64,000 bases of DNA from Clostridium homopropionicum DSM 5847 (GTDB taxonomy: Bacteria > Bacillota > Clostridia > Clostridiales > Clostridiaceae): the NCBI RefSeq assembly GCF_001263795.1, contig NZ_LHUR01000011.1:1-64000 (forward strand). Direction: 5' to 3'. The translations under genes and the position numbers were made by a program. The notes beneath the pieces are model-generated. The model ran no database searches. It saw nothing but the letters and a program-made list of their open reading frames with translations, and was not told the origin of the DNA. Positions 20,001-29,152 of this stretch are shown here, piece after piece. The number at the start of each line of letters is the position of its first letter. The first letter of the stretch is position 1.

Positions 20001-21339
20001 TAGAGCTGGTACGATTGGTACAATTGCTGATAAGACAGCTTATGGATTTGTAAAAAAATATATTGACGAAAATAATATGATAGTAACACAAGCTGAAATT
20101 GAAAGGCTTACTCAAGGATGTACTGGAGTAAAAAGAACTTCTGGACAGCATCCAGGTGGAATAATGGTAGTTCCTAGTGATAATGAAATTTTTAATTTTT
20201 GTCCAATACAGCATCCAGCAGACGATAACGATACAGACATTATTACAACTCATTTTGATTATCATTCCATTAGTGGAAGACTTCTAAAGCTTGATATACT
20301 AGGTCATGACGATCCTACTGTACTTAGAATGTTAAAGGATATAACAGGTATAGAACCAACTAAGCTTCCCTTAGGAGATGAAAATGTTATTAGTTTATTT
20401 ACTTCTCCAGATGCCCTTGGCGTATCTGCAGATGAATTAGGTTGTCCTGTAGGCAGCTATGGTTTACCTGAATTTGGAACAAAGTTTGTTAGGCAAATGC
20501 TTGTAGATACCCAGCCAAAAACTTTTTCTGATTTAGTTAGAATATCTGGATTATCTCATGGTACAGATGTTTGGCTTAACAATGCTCAATATTATATAAA
20601 AGAAGGATATACAACACTTAAAGATTGTATTGCTACCAGAGATGATATCATGGTGTATCTAATTTACAGAGGGCTTCCACCAAAAGAAGCTTTTACTATA
20701 ATGGAAAAAGTAAGAAAAGGTAAAGGCTTATCAGAAGAAAATGAAAAATTAATGAGGGATAATCAAGTTCCTGAATGGTATATTGAATCTTGCAAAAAAA
20801 TAAAATACATGTTCCCTAAAGGGCATGCTGTAGCATATGTAATGATGGCAGTGAGAATAGCTTATTATAAGGTATATTACCCACAAGCTTATTATGCAGT
20901 ATATTTTACTGTAAGAGGTATAGATGATTTTGATGCAGAATTAATTGTTAAGGGCCAGGAAGCTATCAAAATGAAAATGGATGAGATAAATTCAATGGGT
21001 AATAATGCAACTCAAAAAGACAAAGGACTACTTACTAACTTAGAAATTGCATATGAAATGTATAAAAGAGGTATAAAATTTTTAAAAGTGGATATATATA
21101 AATCTGATGCTACAAAATTTATTATCGAGGGAAATGATTTAAGACCTCCACTAAGTTCTCTAATTGGAGTTGGGGCAAATGCTGCTAAAAGTATTTGCGA
21201 AGTAAGAAAAAGTGATGGATTTATTTCAAAGGAAGATTTAAGAGTAAGGACAAAAGTTTCTAAAACTGTAATTGAAGCATTAGATGAACACGGATGTTTA
21301 GAAGGATTACCTGATACTAATCAGTTATCATTATTTTGA
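17014..21339 (+). CDS. polC: DNA polymerase III subunit alpha, PolC type
   Basis: PolC is the replicative polymerase of low-GC Firmicutes, with built-in proofreading. The 1441 residues match the family. In order they show an N-terminal domain and OB fold (to about 340), a PHP domain ([12 protein letters not shown] at about 346), and an inserted DEDD exonuclease (FDLETTGF at about 431, [21 protein letters not shown]). The rest of PHP follows, then a zinc cluster (CPNC at about 915, CPEC) and the polymerase active site ([10 protein letters not shown] at about 967). The C-terminal region ends in the beta-clamp-binding-like QLSLF. GGAGGAG precedes ATG 17014. Confidence 0.97.
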   Translation: MNLSLVQVLNDELGSNGVIIEEGIEIIKVQYLSKSNKLKVVIKSVSELDSDCKKNIERLILKKLIYFENIDLICYRKMLNVNLEQIVKEHWIEVVENISINVPLSKQLLAKSHRKINNGIIEISLNNEFTCKLLKNKNIEKIISHTIKDMFGVKYNVSVNYNEEIACESYFLDKDKEEKNIIKSVLENKPAANSIKEDKTEKKPKSIKTGEKEFTYNKQAKNPNSIFGRDASGDITPMADIDDTAGMVTICGDIFKINIIETKSGRKIVTFYITDYTSSITVKCFPKPKETDELIENLKVGLYCKVRGEAVLDTYAKELVIMARDIVKTTKIDRMDTAEEKRVELHLHTQMSSMDGMTSASALIERASKWGHSAIAITDHGVAQAFPEAMDAGKKHKIKVIYGVEAYLVNDGIPIATNVTEQSIDDTFVVFDLETTGFSSANDKIIEIGAVKISRGEVIDKFSYFVNPKMNIPYKITELTGITTDMVREAKTIDEVLPKFIDFCKGTILVAHNAAFDTSFIRKNCKDLNIAYEFPVMDTIPLAKYLFPELSKYKLNVIAKHLGVSLENHHRAVDDAKATADILLKCFELLRERKILTLKDLNKEYLSKQDIKKLPTYHLIILAKDMIGLKNLYKLISFSNLDYFYRKPRMPKSLIEQYREGLIIGSACEAGEVYKAVLEGKSEEDLNNLIKFYDYLEIQPLSNNEFLIHNGNVKNNEQLMEINKFIYDLGKENNMPVIATGDVHFLDEKDKKFREILMQAQGFSDAKNQPPLFFKTTNEMLNEFKYLGEEAAMEVVVYNTQKIAEQVENIKPIPDETFPPKIEGADEEIRQMTLGKAYSIYGNPLPEIVKKRLEKELNSIISNGYAVLYLIAQKLVAKSLADGYLVGSRGSVGSSLVATMCNITEVNGLPPHYVCPNCKHSEFFTDGSVSSGADLPNKSCPECGAEYIRDGHDIPFETFLGFDGDKEPDIDLNFSGDNQADIHRYTEVLFGKGHTFRAGTIGTIADKTAYGFVKKYIDENNMIVTQAEIERLTQGCTGVKRTSGQHPGGIMVVPSDNEIFNFCPIQHPADDNDTDIITTHFDYHSISGRLLKLDILGHDDPTVLRMLKDITGIEPTKLPLGDENVISLFTSPDALGVSADELGCPVGSYGLPEFGTKFVRQMLVDTQPKTFSDLVRISGLSHGTDVWLNNAQYYIKEGYTTLKDCIATRDDIMVYLIYRGLPPKEAFTIMEKVRKGKGLSEENEKLMRDNQVPEWYIESCKKIKYMFPKGHAVAYVMMAVRIAYYKVYYPQAYYAVYFTVRGIDDFDAELIVKGQEAIKMKMDEINSMGNNATQKDKGLLTNLEIAYEMYKRGIKFLKVDIYKSDATKFIIEGNDLRPPLSSLIGVGANAAKSICEVRKSDGFISKEDLRVRTKVSKTVIEALDEHGCLEGLPDTNQLSLF

Positions 21340-21377
21340 TTAAAATCCATATGCGTTAATTCTTTTTCCATTTTTAC

Positions 21378-21406
21378 TTGAAATAACTTTTTTAGTGTGC
21401 TAAAAT
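21378..21406 (+). promoter_or_regulatory. Sigma-A promoter of the rimP-nusA-infB operon
   Basis: TTGAAA (21378-21383), a 17-base spacer and TAAAAT (21401-21406) preceded by TGC fit an extended -10 promoter. The start would be near 21413, giving a leader of about 150 bases. Confidence 0.75.
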
Positions 21407-21438
21407 AAAAAGGAATGATTTGCAGATATATTTTAGCT

Positions 21439-21505
21439 AAAGAGTGGGTTTGAAGCCCACTCTTTATATTTGTGAAAACGCAACTATTTTGTTGCGTTTT
21501 TCGTT
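21439..21505 (+). terminator. Leader hairpin plus intrinsic terminator before rimP (attenuator candidate)
   Basis: Hairpin one is AAAGAGTGGG (21439-21448) with CCCACTCTTT (21456-21465). Hairpin two is AAAACGCAAC (21475-21484) with GTTGCGTTTT (21491-21500) and a T-run to 21501, a complete intrinsic terminator. Both lie downstream of the operon promoter and upstream of rimP, so they can stop operon transcription early. NusA-dependent leader termination as nusA autoregulation is known from Bacillus subtilis. Applying that mechanism here is inference. Confidence 0.75.
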
Positions 21506-21561
21506 AATGTATGACTATTTATAATTAAATTGAGAAAAATAATAAGTAAGGAGGGGTAGAT

Positions 21562-22023
21562 ATGCAAAATAATATAATTGTTGATAGACTGACTGAGTTA
21601 ATTGAACCTATAGTATTAAGTTTAAATTATGAGCTATACTATTTAGAATATATTAAAGAGCAAAATGAATATTATCTTAGAGCGTATATAGATAAACCCG
21701 AGGGAATATCTTTAGAAGACTGTGAAAAAGTAAGTAGAAAAATAAGCGAAATGCTTGATGAAAAAGATCCTATTAGTGATGCTTATTACTTGGAAGTATC
21801 ATCACCAGGAATCGAAAGAATTCTATATAACGATAAACATTTAAAAAAATATTTAAATAACGCTGTTATTGTTAAACTGGCGAAGCTAGTTAATGGGAAA
21901 AGAGTTTACGAAGGTAATTTACTAAGCTTTGATGAGAATTCAGTGAGTATAGAAACAGAAGGATTAAATTTAATTATTGAAAGAAATAAAATTAAAAAGA
22001 TCATTTTAAAAGGGGAGTTTTAG
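21562..22023 (+). CDS. rimP: Ribosome maturation factor RimP
   Basis: RimP assists maturation of the 30S subunit. The 153 residues show the family pattern: an N-terminal alpha/beta domain with the YLRAYIDKPEGISLEDCEKVSR segment (shown for identity), YYLEVSSPGIERIL, and an SH3-like C-terminal domain. AAGGAGGGG precedes ATG 21562. It is the first gene of the rimP-nusA-rnpM-infB-rbfA operon. Confidence 0.96.
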   Translation: MQNNIIVDRLTELIEPIVLSLNYELYYLEYIKEQNEYYLRAYIDKPEGISLEDCEKVSRKISEMLDEKDPISDAYYLEVSSPGIERILYNDKHLKKYLNNAVIVKLAKLVNGKRVYEGNLLSFDENSVSIETEGLNLIIERNKIKKIILKGEF

Positions 22024-22034
22024 GAGGTCTTACT

Positions 22035-23081
22035 ATGAATGCAGAGTTTATAGAAGCATTAAAAGAAATTGTAAAAGAAAAAGGTATAAGTGAAGATTTA
22101 CTTTTTGATACTGTTGAGGATGCATTAGTATCGGCCTATAAAAAGAATTACGCAAAGGTAGGCGGAAATCTTCAAAATGTTAAGGTTACCATCAATAGGG
22201 AAAACGGAGAATTACACGTTTATACACAGAGAAAAGTTGTTGAAGAACCTACTAATATAAATGAAATTTCGCTTGAAGAAGCTAGAAGAGTTAATCCAAA
22301 ATATCAGCTAGAGGATACTGTTGATTTAGAAGCTACTCCAAAAAGTTTTGGAAGAATAGCGGCACAGACTGCTAAACAAGTTGTTATTCAAAGAATAAAG
22401 GAAGCTGAAAGAAAAGTAATATATAATGAATTTATATCTAAAGAATATGATATAATTACAGGTACTGTTATAAGAAAAGATAAAGGAAACGTATTTGTAG
22501 ATTTAGAAAAAATTGAAGCAGTTCTAGGTCCAAATGAACAAATGCCAGGCGAAGAGTACAACTTTAATGATAAGCTAAAACTATATATAGTAGAAGTTAA
22601 AAACACCACAAAAGGTCCTCAAATTGTTGTTTCAAGAACTCATCCTGGACTTGTAAAAAGATTATTTGAATTAGAAGTACCTGAAATTTATACAGGGATA
22701 GTCGAAATAAAGAGTATTGCTAGAGAAGCTGGGTCTAGATCTAAAATAGCAGTTCATTCTAATGATGAAACTGTAGATGCAACAGGAGCTTGCGTTGGGC
22801 CAAAAGGAATGAGAGTGCAAAATATTGTAACAGAGCTTAAAAATGAAAAAATTGATATAATTAAATGGGATAAGTTACCTGAAAAATACATAGCAAATGC
22901 ACTAAGTCCTGCTAAGGTACTAGATGTAGAAATAGATGAACAAAATAAGGTAGCTAAAATTGTAGTTGAAGATAATCAATTATCTCTTGCTATAGGTAAA
23001 GAAGGCCAGAATGTAAGATTGGCAGCAAAATTAACAGGATGGAAAATAGATATTAAAACCCAATCTCAGGTTGCACAATAG
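22035..23081 (+). CDS. nusA: Transcription termination/antitermination factor NusA
   Basis: NusA binds RNA polymerase and nascent RNA and modulates pausing and termination. The 348-residue protein is the short Firmicute form. It has an N-terminal polymerase-binding domain (1-125), an S1 domain (about 132-200), and two KH domains (about 230-345) with GACVGPKGMRVQNIV and LAIGKEGQNVRLAAKL. The C-terminal acidic repeats of E. coli NusA are absent, as expected. TTTTAGGAGG precedes ATG 22035. NusA may act on the terminator in its own leader. Confidence 0.97.
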   Translation: MNAEFIEALKEIVKEKGISEDLLFDTVEDALVSAYKKNYAKVGGNLQNVKVTINRENGELHVYTQRKVVEEPTNINEISLEEARRVNPKYQLEDTVDLEATPKSFGRIAAQTAKQVVIQRIKEAERKVIYNEFISKEYDIITGTVIRKDKGNVFVDLEKIEAVLGPNEQMPGEEYNFNDKLKLYIVEVKNTTKGPQIVVSRTHPGLVKRLFELEVPEIYTGIVEIKSIAREAGSRSKIAVHSNDETVDATGACVGPKGMRVQNIVTELKNEKIDIIKWDKLPEKYIANALSPAKVLDVEIDEQNKVAKIVVEDNQLSLAIGKEGQNVRLAAKLTGWKIDIKTQSQVAQ

Positions 23082-23106
23082 TTTCTTTGTAAAGGTGGTA
23101 GTATTT

Positions 23107-23388
23107 ATGAAGGTAAGAAAAGTACCTCAAAGAATGTGTACTGGTTGCTCTGAAATGAAACCTAAAAAAGAATTAATTAGGGTCGTTAAAAATAATGAGG
23201 ATTTAATTTCTATGGATTTAACAGGTAAAAAACCAGGCAGAGGAGCATATATTTGCAAAAACATAAAATGCCTTGAGCAAGCTTTTAAAACTAAGCGCCT
23301 TGAAAAAAACCTAGGAGTTAAAATTGATGATGAAATATATAATAACCTAAGGGATGAGATAACTAATAGTGATTGTAAAGTATTATAA
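23107..23388 (+). CDS. rnpM: RNase P modulator RnpM (YlxR family)
   Basis: The 93-residue protein of the YlxR family carries the signature RMCTGCSEMKPKKELIRVV and GRGAYICKN. Family members bind RNA, and the Bacillus protein is reported to modulate RNase P. The start at ATG 23107 follows AAAGGTGG by 8 bases. An upstream in-frame ATG at 23071 lies before that site and would overlap nusA. The usual L7Ae-like ylxQ gene between ylxR and infB is missing, and infB starts 23 bases later. Confidence 0.9.
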   Translation: MKVRKVPQRMCTGCSEMKPKKELIRVVKNNEDLISMDLTGKKPGRGAYICKNIKCLEQAFKTKRLEKNLGVKIDDEIYNNLRDEITNSDCKVL

Positions 23389-23411
23389 GAAAATAAACGG
23401 GGGTGAATGTT

Positions 23412-25487
23412 TTGGCTAAGACAAGAGTATATGAATTAGCAAAAGAACTAAACATTTCTAGCAAAGAATTGATCGACATTCTCGCAAGTGAATTTAGTAT
23501 TAAAGTAAAAAATCATATGAGTGTTTTAGATGAAGAAGATGCAGAGTTAATTAAAGAAATTTTTGTTGAAAATGAAGAAAGTGATGTAGTTGAATCTTCT
23601 AAAAATGCCAAGAAAAGCATTGTAGATGAGTACGAAGAAGAAATTGATAATTCAATAAAGGTAAAAAATAAGAAAAAAAATAACAAGAAGCAATCTGAAG
23701 AAGAGAATAATAAGGAAGAAATTAATGAAGAAGTAGTTATAGAAATGAAAGATACTATAACTGTTAAAGAATTAGCAGATAAGCTGAATAAACCTATAAC
23801 AGAAGTAATAAAGCAACTTATGTTTATGGGAATAATGGCTGCAATTAATCAAGAAATTGATTTTAATACTGCAGAAAAATTGGCTGAAAAGTTCAATGCC
23901 GTTGCAATTCAAAAGGATAAAGAAACTTCACTAGAATCTGATGAAACTGAAGATGCTTCTGAAAATGAATCTTATGTAAAAAGACCTCCAGTTGTAACTA
24001 TTATGGGTCACGTTGACCACGGTAAAACTTCTATTTTAGATGCTATAAAAAAATCAAAAGTTACTTCTACTGAAGCTGGCGGTATAACACAACATATTGG
24101 TGCTTATACTGTTGAAATTAACGGTGAAAAGATTACATTTTTAGATACGCCTGGGCATGAAGCATTTACTACAATGAGATCTAGAGGTGCTCAAATTACT
24201 GATATAGTAATACTTGTTGTTGCAGCTGATGATGGAATAATGCCTCAAACTGTTGAAGCTATAAACCACTGTAAGGCTGCAGATGTACCTATTATTGTTG
24301 CAATAAATAAGATTGATAAGCCTGGAGCTAATATTGATAAGGTTAAACAAGAATTAACTGAATACAATCTTTTAGCAGAAGATTGGGGTGGAAACATAAT
24401 TACAGTTCCTGTATCTGCCCATACAAAAGAAGGCCTTGATACTTTATTAGAAATGATATTATTGACTGCCGAAATGGAAGAATTAATAGCAGATCCTACT
24501 AGAAAGGCAAAAGGAACTGTTATTGAAGCTCAACTAGATAAAGGAAGGGGACCTGTTGCTTCATTATTAGTACAAAACGGTACTCTTAATGTGGGGGATT
24601 CAATAATTGTGGGTTCTACCTATGGAAGAATAAGAGCTATGTTTGATGACAAGGGCAACAAAATTAATTCAGCTGGGCCATCAATACCAGTTGAAATATT
24701 AGGCCTTTCTGAAGTTCCAGATGCAGGTGACAGATTTAATGTTGTTAAAGACGAAAAAACTGCAAGAAATATGGCTGAAGCTAGAAAAGCTAAGTTAAGA
24801 GAAGAAAGAATTGTATCAACAAACAGAGTATCATTAGAAGATTTATATAGCCAAATACAAGAAGGTAAAGTTAAAGAATTAGATGTTATTGTTAAAGCAG
24901 ATGTTCAAGGTTCTGTGGAAGCAGTAAGCCAATCTTTAGAAAAATTATCTAACGATTCAGTAAAAGTTAGAGTAATTCATGGTGCTGTAGGTGCTATAAC
25001 TGAGACAGATGTTACCTTAGCAACTGCATCAAATGCAATAATTATTGGATTTAATGTAAGACCATCAAGTACTGCATCAACCTTAGCCGAAAAGGAAGGC
25101 GTAAATATTAGAACTTATAGGGTTATTTACGATGCAATTGATGATGTTAAATCTGCAATGGTAGGAATGCTTGACCCTGAATATAAAGAAGTTGTTTTAG
25201 GAACTGCAGAAGTTAGAGTTACCTATAAAATTTCCAATGTTGGTACAATAGCTGGTTGCTATGTTTTAAATGGAAAAATTACTAGAAACAGCAGTATAAG
25301 AGTTGTAAGAGATGGAATAGTAATATTTGAATCAGAAATTTCATCTTTAAAGAGATTTAAAGATGATGTAAAAGAAGTAGCTGCTGGTTATGAATGTGGT
25401 ATTACTATTGAAAAATTTAATGATGTTAAAGAAGGAGATCAGTTTGAGGCTTTTATAATGGAAGAAATAAAGCCAAAAACTATGTAA
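23412..25487 (+). CDS. infB: Translation initiation factor IF-2
   Basis: IF-2 is the GTPase that places fMet-tRNA on the 30S subunit. From TTG 23412 the protein is 691 residues and begins [14 protein letters not shown], the family start. A GTG at 23403 lies within the GGGGGTGA ribosome binding site and is less likely. A charged linker (about 60-110, Lys/Glu-rich) precedes the second IF2_N domain. The G domain shows [17 protein letters not shown] and NKIDKP. Domains II to IV follow, with the C-terminal fMet-tRNA-binding part intact. Confidence 0.97.
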   Translation: MAKTRVYELAKELNISSKELIDILASEFSIKVKNHMSVLDEEDAELIKEIFVENEESDVVESSKNAKKSIVDEYEEEIDNSIKVKNKKKNNKKQSEEENNKEEINEEVVIEMKDTITVKELADKLNKPITEVIKQLMFMGIMAAINQEIDFNTAEKLAEKFNAVAIQKDKETSLESDETEDASENESYVKRPPVVTIMGHVDHGKTSILDAIKKSKVTSTEAGGITQHIGAYTVEINGEKITFLDTPGHEAFTTMRSRGAQITDIVILVVAADDGIMPQTVEAINHCKAADVPIIVAINKIDKPGANIDKVKQELTEYNLLAEDWGGNIITVPVSAHTKEGLDTLLEMILLTAEMEELIADPTRKAKGTVIEAQLDKGRGPVASLLVQNGTLNVGDSIIVGSTYGRIRAMFDDKGNKINSAGPSIPVEILGLSEVPDAGDRFNVVKDEKTARNMAEARKAKLREERIVSTNRVSLEDLYSQIQEGKVKELDVIVKADVQGSVEAVSQSLEKLSNDSVKVRVIHGAVGAITETDVTLATASNAIIIGFNVRPSSTASTLAEKEGVNIRTYRVIYDAIDDVKSAMVGMLDPEYKEVVLGTAEVRVTYKISNVGTIAGCYVLNGKITRNSSIRVVRDGIVIFESEISSLKRFKDDVKEVAAGYECGITIEKFNDVKEGDQFEAFIMEEIKPKTM

Positions 25488-25513
25488 TGCAGTCTTAAAG
25501 GAGGTTTTTCTTA

Positions 25514-25864
25514 ATGGCTAAACATAGGCTAGGAAGAATAAATGAAGAAATTAAAAAAGAAATAAGTAGTATTATTCGTGATGAAATTAATGATCCTAGA
25601 CTTACTGCTATGGTTAGTATAACTAAGGTTGAAGTAACTAATGATTTAAGATATGCTAAAGTTTTTGTTAGTTTATTTGGTAAAGATGAATCACAAAAAG
25701 AAAGCTTTGAAGCATTAAAAAGTTCTACTAGTTATTTAAGAAGAGAAATAGGGCATAGAATTAACTTAAGGTATACACCAGAAATTATTCTTGAGTTGGA
25801 TAATAGTATTGAGCAAGGGATCCATATTAGCCATCTACTAAATGACATAAAGGATAAAAAGTAA
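25514..25864 (+). CDS. rbfA: 30S ribosome-binding factor RbfA
   Basis: RbfA is a KH-like cold-shock factor that matures the 5' end of 16S rRNA. The 116 residues show INDPRLTAMVSITKVEVTND and RREIGHRINLRYTPE, typical of the family. AAAGGAGG precedes ATG 25514. It lies 26 bases after infB and 2 bases before the DHH phosphoesterase, a conserved order. Confidence 0.96.
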   Translation: MAKHRLGRINEEIKKEISSIIRDEINDPRLTAMVSITKVEVTNDLRYAKVFVSLFGKDESQKESFEALKSSTSYLRREIGHRINLRYTPEIILELDNSIEQGIHISHLLNDIKDKK

Positions 25865-25866
25865 AA

Positions 25867-26826
25867 ATGGCAATTAGAGATATAGTAGATAAGCTAATTG
25901 AATGCAATAAAGTTGGTATTACTTGTCACGTATCTCCTGATGGAGATTCTTTAGGAAGTTCACTTGCTTTTCTGCAAGTGCTTCTTAAATTAGGCAAGGA
26001 TGCCTATATAATCTCTAAGGAGCCTTTGCCTAAAGACTTTTCTTATTTGCCCTATTCAAATGAATTTTATAAGCAAAATAATACGGTTTTAGAAAATACT
26101 GATGTAGTAATTGTGTTAGACTGCGGTAATATAGACAGAATTAATGGTAATTTAAACTATGAAGATAAACAGTATACTTTGATTAACATAGATCATCATT
26201 TATCAAATGATTTATATGGAGATATGAATTATATTGATATAAAAGCTGCTGCAGTAGCAGAAATAGTATATGAAATTTTAACAGCTTTAAACATAGAACT
26301 GGATAAAAACATTGCAACTTGTCTTTATACTTCTTTAGTTACTGATACTGGTTCCTTTAGACACTCTAATACAACCTTAAACACACATAGAATTGCGGGT
26401 ATATTAATTACAACAGGAATTGATTTTACTGAAATTCATAGAATATTATTCGAAAATAAATCTGTATCTAGAGTTAAGCTATATGGTAAAGTAATTGATG
26501 GTATGGAAATGTATCTCAATAATAAATTATGTATAATGCATCTTAATAAAAATATTTTAGGTGATCCTGAAGAAAATAAGGGCGACACCTCTGATATTAT
26601 TACTATTGGCACTCAAATTGATTCAGTTGAAGTGACAGCACTAATCAAAGACACAGAACAAGGAACTAAAGTAAGTTTAAGATCTAAGAATGTGGTTGAT
26701 GTGAGAAAAATTGCAGAAGAATTTCAGGGTGGAGGACACGTTAGAGCAGCCGGGTTCTCTATTAATGAAAACGCTGAAACAATAAAGAGCATATTAATTA
26801 ATAAACTGGAAAATGAGTTGATTTAA
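25867..26826 (+). CDS. nrnA: DHH/DHHA1 phosphoesterase, NrnA-type nanoRNase
   Basis: The family degrades short oligoribonucleotides and, in some members, pAp or cyclic dinucleotide products. The 319 residues show the DHH motifs HVSPDGDSLGSS, VLDCGNIDRI, IDHHLSND and VTDTGSFRHS, and the DHHA1 signature GGGHVRAAGFS near the C-terminus. The start codon is 2 bases after the rbfA stop and no strong ribosome binding site lies between them, so coupling is likely. The substrate in this organism is not shown. Confidence 0.9.
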   Translation: MAIRDIVDKLIECNKVGITCHVSPDGDSLGSSLAFLQVLLKLGKDAYIISKEPLPKDFSYLPYSNEFYKQNNTVLENTDVVIVLDCGNIDRINGNLNYEDKQYTLINIDHHLSNDLYGDMNYIDIKAAAVAEIVYEILTALNIELDKNIATCLYTSLVTDTGSFRHSNTTLNTHRIAGILITTGIDFTEIHRILFENKSVSRVKLYGKVIDGMEMYLNNKLCIMHLNKNILGDPEENKGDTSDIITIGTQIDSVEVTALIKDTEQGTKVSLRSKNVVDVRKIAEEFQGGGHVRAAGFSINENAETIKSILINKLENELI

Positions 26827-27695
26827 TGGATGGAGTAATTAATATTAATAAACCACAAGGAATTACTTCCTTTGACGTTATAAGAAAAATAAAAAAAATA
26901 ACTGGTTTAAAACGGATAGGACATACTGGAACTCTAGATCCATTAGCTTCAGGTGTATTACCAATTTGCATTGGCAAAGCTACTAAAGCTGTAGAATATA
27001 TTATGAATGATTTTAAGATATATAAAGCAGAGTTGAAGCTTGGAGTAATCACTGATACTTATGATCAAGAAGGAAAAGTATTAGAAACTCATAATGTTGA
27101 TGTTACTGAAAATGAAATAGTAAGCTGCATTAAATCTTTTATTGGAGTAAATTCTCAGATTCCACCTAAGTTTTCTGCAATAAAAATCAATGGGAAAAGA
27201 GCTTATGATTTAGCAAGAAAAGGTATTGATGTAGATATAGAAGCAAGAGAAGTAAATATTTATGAAATTAATATTCTAGATATTCAAGTACCTTATGTAT
27301 CCTTCACTGTTAATTGTTCAAAAGGTACTTATATTCGCAGTTTATGTTATGATATTGGATTGAGATTAAATTGTGGAGCAACTATGTGGAATTTAGAAAG
27401 GATACAAAGTGGAAACTTCTCAATAGAAAATTCAGTAAATCTTGAAGAATTAAATGTTGATAATATTAAAAATTATTTAGTTCCTATTGATCAAGTATTA
27501 AATATATATGAGGCCTATACAGTAGATAAAAACTTTGAAAGGCTATTAATTAATGGAGTTTGTGTTGGAGACAAGCGCCTGTTAAAAAACCTTTCAGAGG
27601 ACAAAGTTTACAGGGTGTACAATGAAGAAAAGATTTTTTTAGGCTTAGGTAAAATGATAAAAAACGGATTTAAGCTTGAGAAAATATTTATCTAG
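26826..27695 (+). CDS. truB: tRNA pseudouridine-55 synthase TruB
   Basis: TruB makes pseudouridine 55 in the T-loop of tRNAs. The 289 residues carry the catalytic Asp in RIGHTGTLDPLASGVLP, the PPKFSAIKINGKRAYDLAR block and the RSLCYDIG stretch. The start ATG shares one base with the stop of the preceding gene (TAATG), a sign of translational coupling. Confidence 0.96.
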   Translation: MDGVININKPQGITSFDVIRKIKKITGLKRIGHTGTLDPLASGVLPICIGKATKAVEYIMNDFKIYKAELKLGVITDTYDQEGKVLETHNVDVTENEIVSCIKSFIGVNSQIPPKFSAIKINGKRAYDLARKGIDVDIEAREVNIYEINILDIQVPYVSFTVNCSKGTYIRSLCYDIGLRLNCGATMWNLERIQSGNFSIENSVNLEELNVDNIKNYLVPIDQVLNIYEAYTVDKNFERLLINGVCVGDKRLLKNLSEDKVYRVYNEEKIFLGLGKMIKNGFKLEKIFI

Positions 27696-27716
27696 AGTGT
27701 TTTTGGAGTTGATTAT

Positions 27717-28634
27717 ATGGTTATTTATGAAGATAATTTTAAGGAAACAATATATGATAAAACATATATAGCTTTGGGTAGTTTTGATGGCCTTCATATG
27801 GGACATTTAAGCCTCATAAATAAAACTATTGAGCTTGCAAAAGAAAATAACATTAAGAGTATGGTATTTACTTTTAAGAACCATCCTTTAACTGTGATTA
27901 ATAGTGATATAGCACCCAAATTAATTATTTCTAATGATGAAAAAACTAGACTTCTTAAGAATTTAGGTATAGATATTTTAAATTATGCTGAGTTTAACAA
28001 CAAGTTTATGAAAATAAGCCCAGAGGATTTTATATGTAATTTAATAAAACATTATAATGCTAAAGGCTTTGTAGTAGGTTTTAATTACAGATTTGGATAT
28101 AAAAATTTAGGTGACGTTGATCTTTTACAAAGTCTAAGCGAAAAATATAATTTTCATACTTACATAGTAAAACCAGTTAAGGTAAATGGAGAAGTTATAA
28201 GCAGCTCAAAAATTAGGCACCTGATTTCTGAAGGTGATATTACAAAAGCAAATTACTTTTTAACAAGACCATTCATGTTAGAAGGGAAAGTAATTAAAGG
28301 TAAACAATTAGGAAGGAAAATAAATTTTCCTACTATTAATTTAGATTATGATAAAAGCATTGTATTACCTAAAGGTGGAGTATATTTTACTTCTATTGAA
28401 TATAAAAACGAGAAATTCAAGAGTATCACTAACATAGGATATAATCCTACTGTAAGAGATAAAAAATTAAGTATAGAAACTCACATATTGAATTTTAATG
28501 AAGATATATATAATGAAAAAGTTAAAGTATTCTTTCACAAAAGAATAAGAGATGAGAAGAAGTTTGAATCTATAGAAAAGTTGGCTGAACAATTATCAAA
28601 AGATAAAGAGTTTGCAATTAACCAAAGTATTTAA
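27717..28634 (+). CDS. ribF: Bifunctional riboflavin kinase / FAD synthetase
   Basis: RibF converts riboflavin to FMN and FMN to FAD. The N-terminal nucleotidyltransferase half (1-155) shows ALGSFDGLHMGHLSLI and VVGFNYRFGYKNLGD plus the SSSKIRHLI block. The C-terminal kinase half (about 180-305) shows GRKINFPTINL and GGVYFTSIEY, with NIGYNPT and IETHILNF. The length of 305 residues is normal. It follows truB, as in most Firmicutes. Confidence 0.96.
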   Translation: MVIYEDNFKETIYDKTYIALGSFDGLHMGHLSLINKTIELAKENNIKSMVFTFKNHPLTVINSDIAPKLIISNDEKTRLLKNLGIDILNYAEFNNKFMKISPEDFICNLIKHYNAKGFVVGFNYRFGYKNLGDVDLLQSLSEKYNFHTYIVKPVKVNGEVISSSKIRHLISEGDITKANYFLTRPFMLEGKVIKGKQLGRKINFPTINLDYDKSIVLPKGGVYFTSIEYKNEKFKSITNIGYNPTVRDKKLSIETHILNFNEDIYNEKVKVFFHKRIRDEKKFESIEKLAEQLSKDKEFAINQSI

Positions 28635-28660
28635 CTTAGAGAAATATATGTAAAAAATAA

Positions 28661-28689
28661 TTTACTTTTTTTTATTTATTTGTTATAAT
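28661..28689 (+). promoter_or_regulatory. Promoter for rpsO (extended -10)
   Basis: TTTACT (28661-28666), a 17-base spacer and TATAAT (28684-28689) preceded by TGT form an extended -10 promoter, with a leader of about 80 bases before rpsO. Confidence 0.7.
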
Positions 28690-28722
28690 ACATTAGAACC
28701 ATATCCTATGTATACTGACTGG

Positions 28723-28747
28723 CCGGCGGTATTCATGGAATATCGGG
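28723..28747 (+). promoter_or_regulatory. rpsO leader hairpin, likely S15 autoregulatory site
   Basis: CGGTATTC (28727-28734) pairs with GAATATCG (28738-28745), including a G-U pair, and CC/GG extends the stem after a two-G bulge. S15 recognises stems with adjacent G-U/G-C pairs in rRNA and in its own mRNA leaders. The position between promoter and ribosome binding site supports feedback control. The binding itself is inference. Confidence 0.5.
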
Positions 28748-28773
28748 GATTACAAAATCGGAGGTGCTTTTTA

Positions 28774-29037
28774 ATGGAAAAGGCTAGAAAACAAGAAATT
28801 ATTAATCAATACGCAACACACGAAGGAGATACAGGCTCTCCAGAAGTACAAGTAGCATTATTAACTGAGAGAATTAATCATTTAAATGACCATCTTAAAG
28901 AACATAAAAAAGATCATCACTCAAGAAGAGGTCTTTTAATGATGGTTGGTAAGAGAAGAGGTCTTTTAAATTACTTAAAAGATCAAGACATTGAAAGATA
29001 TCGTACTTTAGTTAAAAACTTAAATTTAAGAAAATAG
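28774..29037 (+). CDS. rpsO: 30S ribosomal protein S15
   Basis: S15 is a primary 16S rRNA-binding protein of the platform. The 87 residues show [19 protein letters not shown] and [21 protein letters not shown] 28774 lies 9 bases after GGAGG. An in-frame upstream ATG at 28708 falls inside the structured leader and is not used. It has its own promoter and terminator and precedes pnp, a widespread pairing. Confidence 0.98.
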   Translation: MEKARKQEIINQYATHEGDTGSPEVQVALLTERINHLNDHLKEHKKDHHSRRGLLMMVGKRRGLLNYLKDQDIERYRTLVKNLNLRK

Positions 29038-29039
29038 TG

Positions 29040-29070
29040 AGAGCGGGCTAGCACCGCTCTATTATTTTAA
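29040..29070 (+). terminator. rpsO terminator
   Basis: AGAGCGG (29040-29046) pairs with CCGCTCT (29054-29060) around a 7-base loop and is followed by ATTATTTT. Confidence 0.8.
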
Positions 29071-29152
29071 AAATTTATAATTTATTAAATAATAAAGAAT
29101 TTTAATGGGAAACAATATAATAATGTAATAGATTGAAAGGAGGATATACAAA

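Noticed and set aside
19891-20265. 124-aa minus-strand frame inside polC
   Set aside because: It is entirely within the conserved polymerase domain. Its odd composition (many Ser, Tyr, Cys, Ile) fits an antisense frame.
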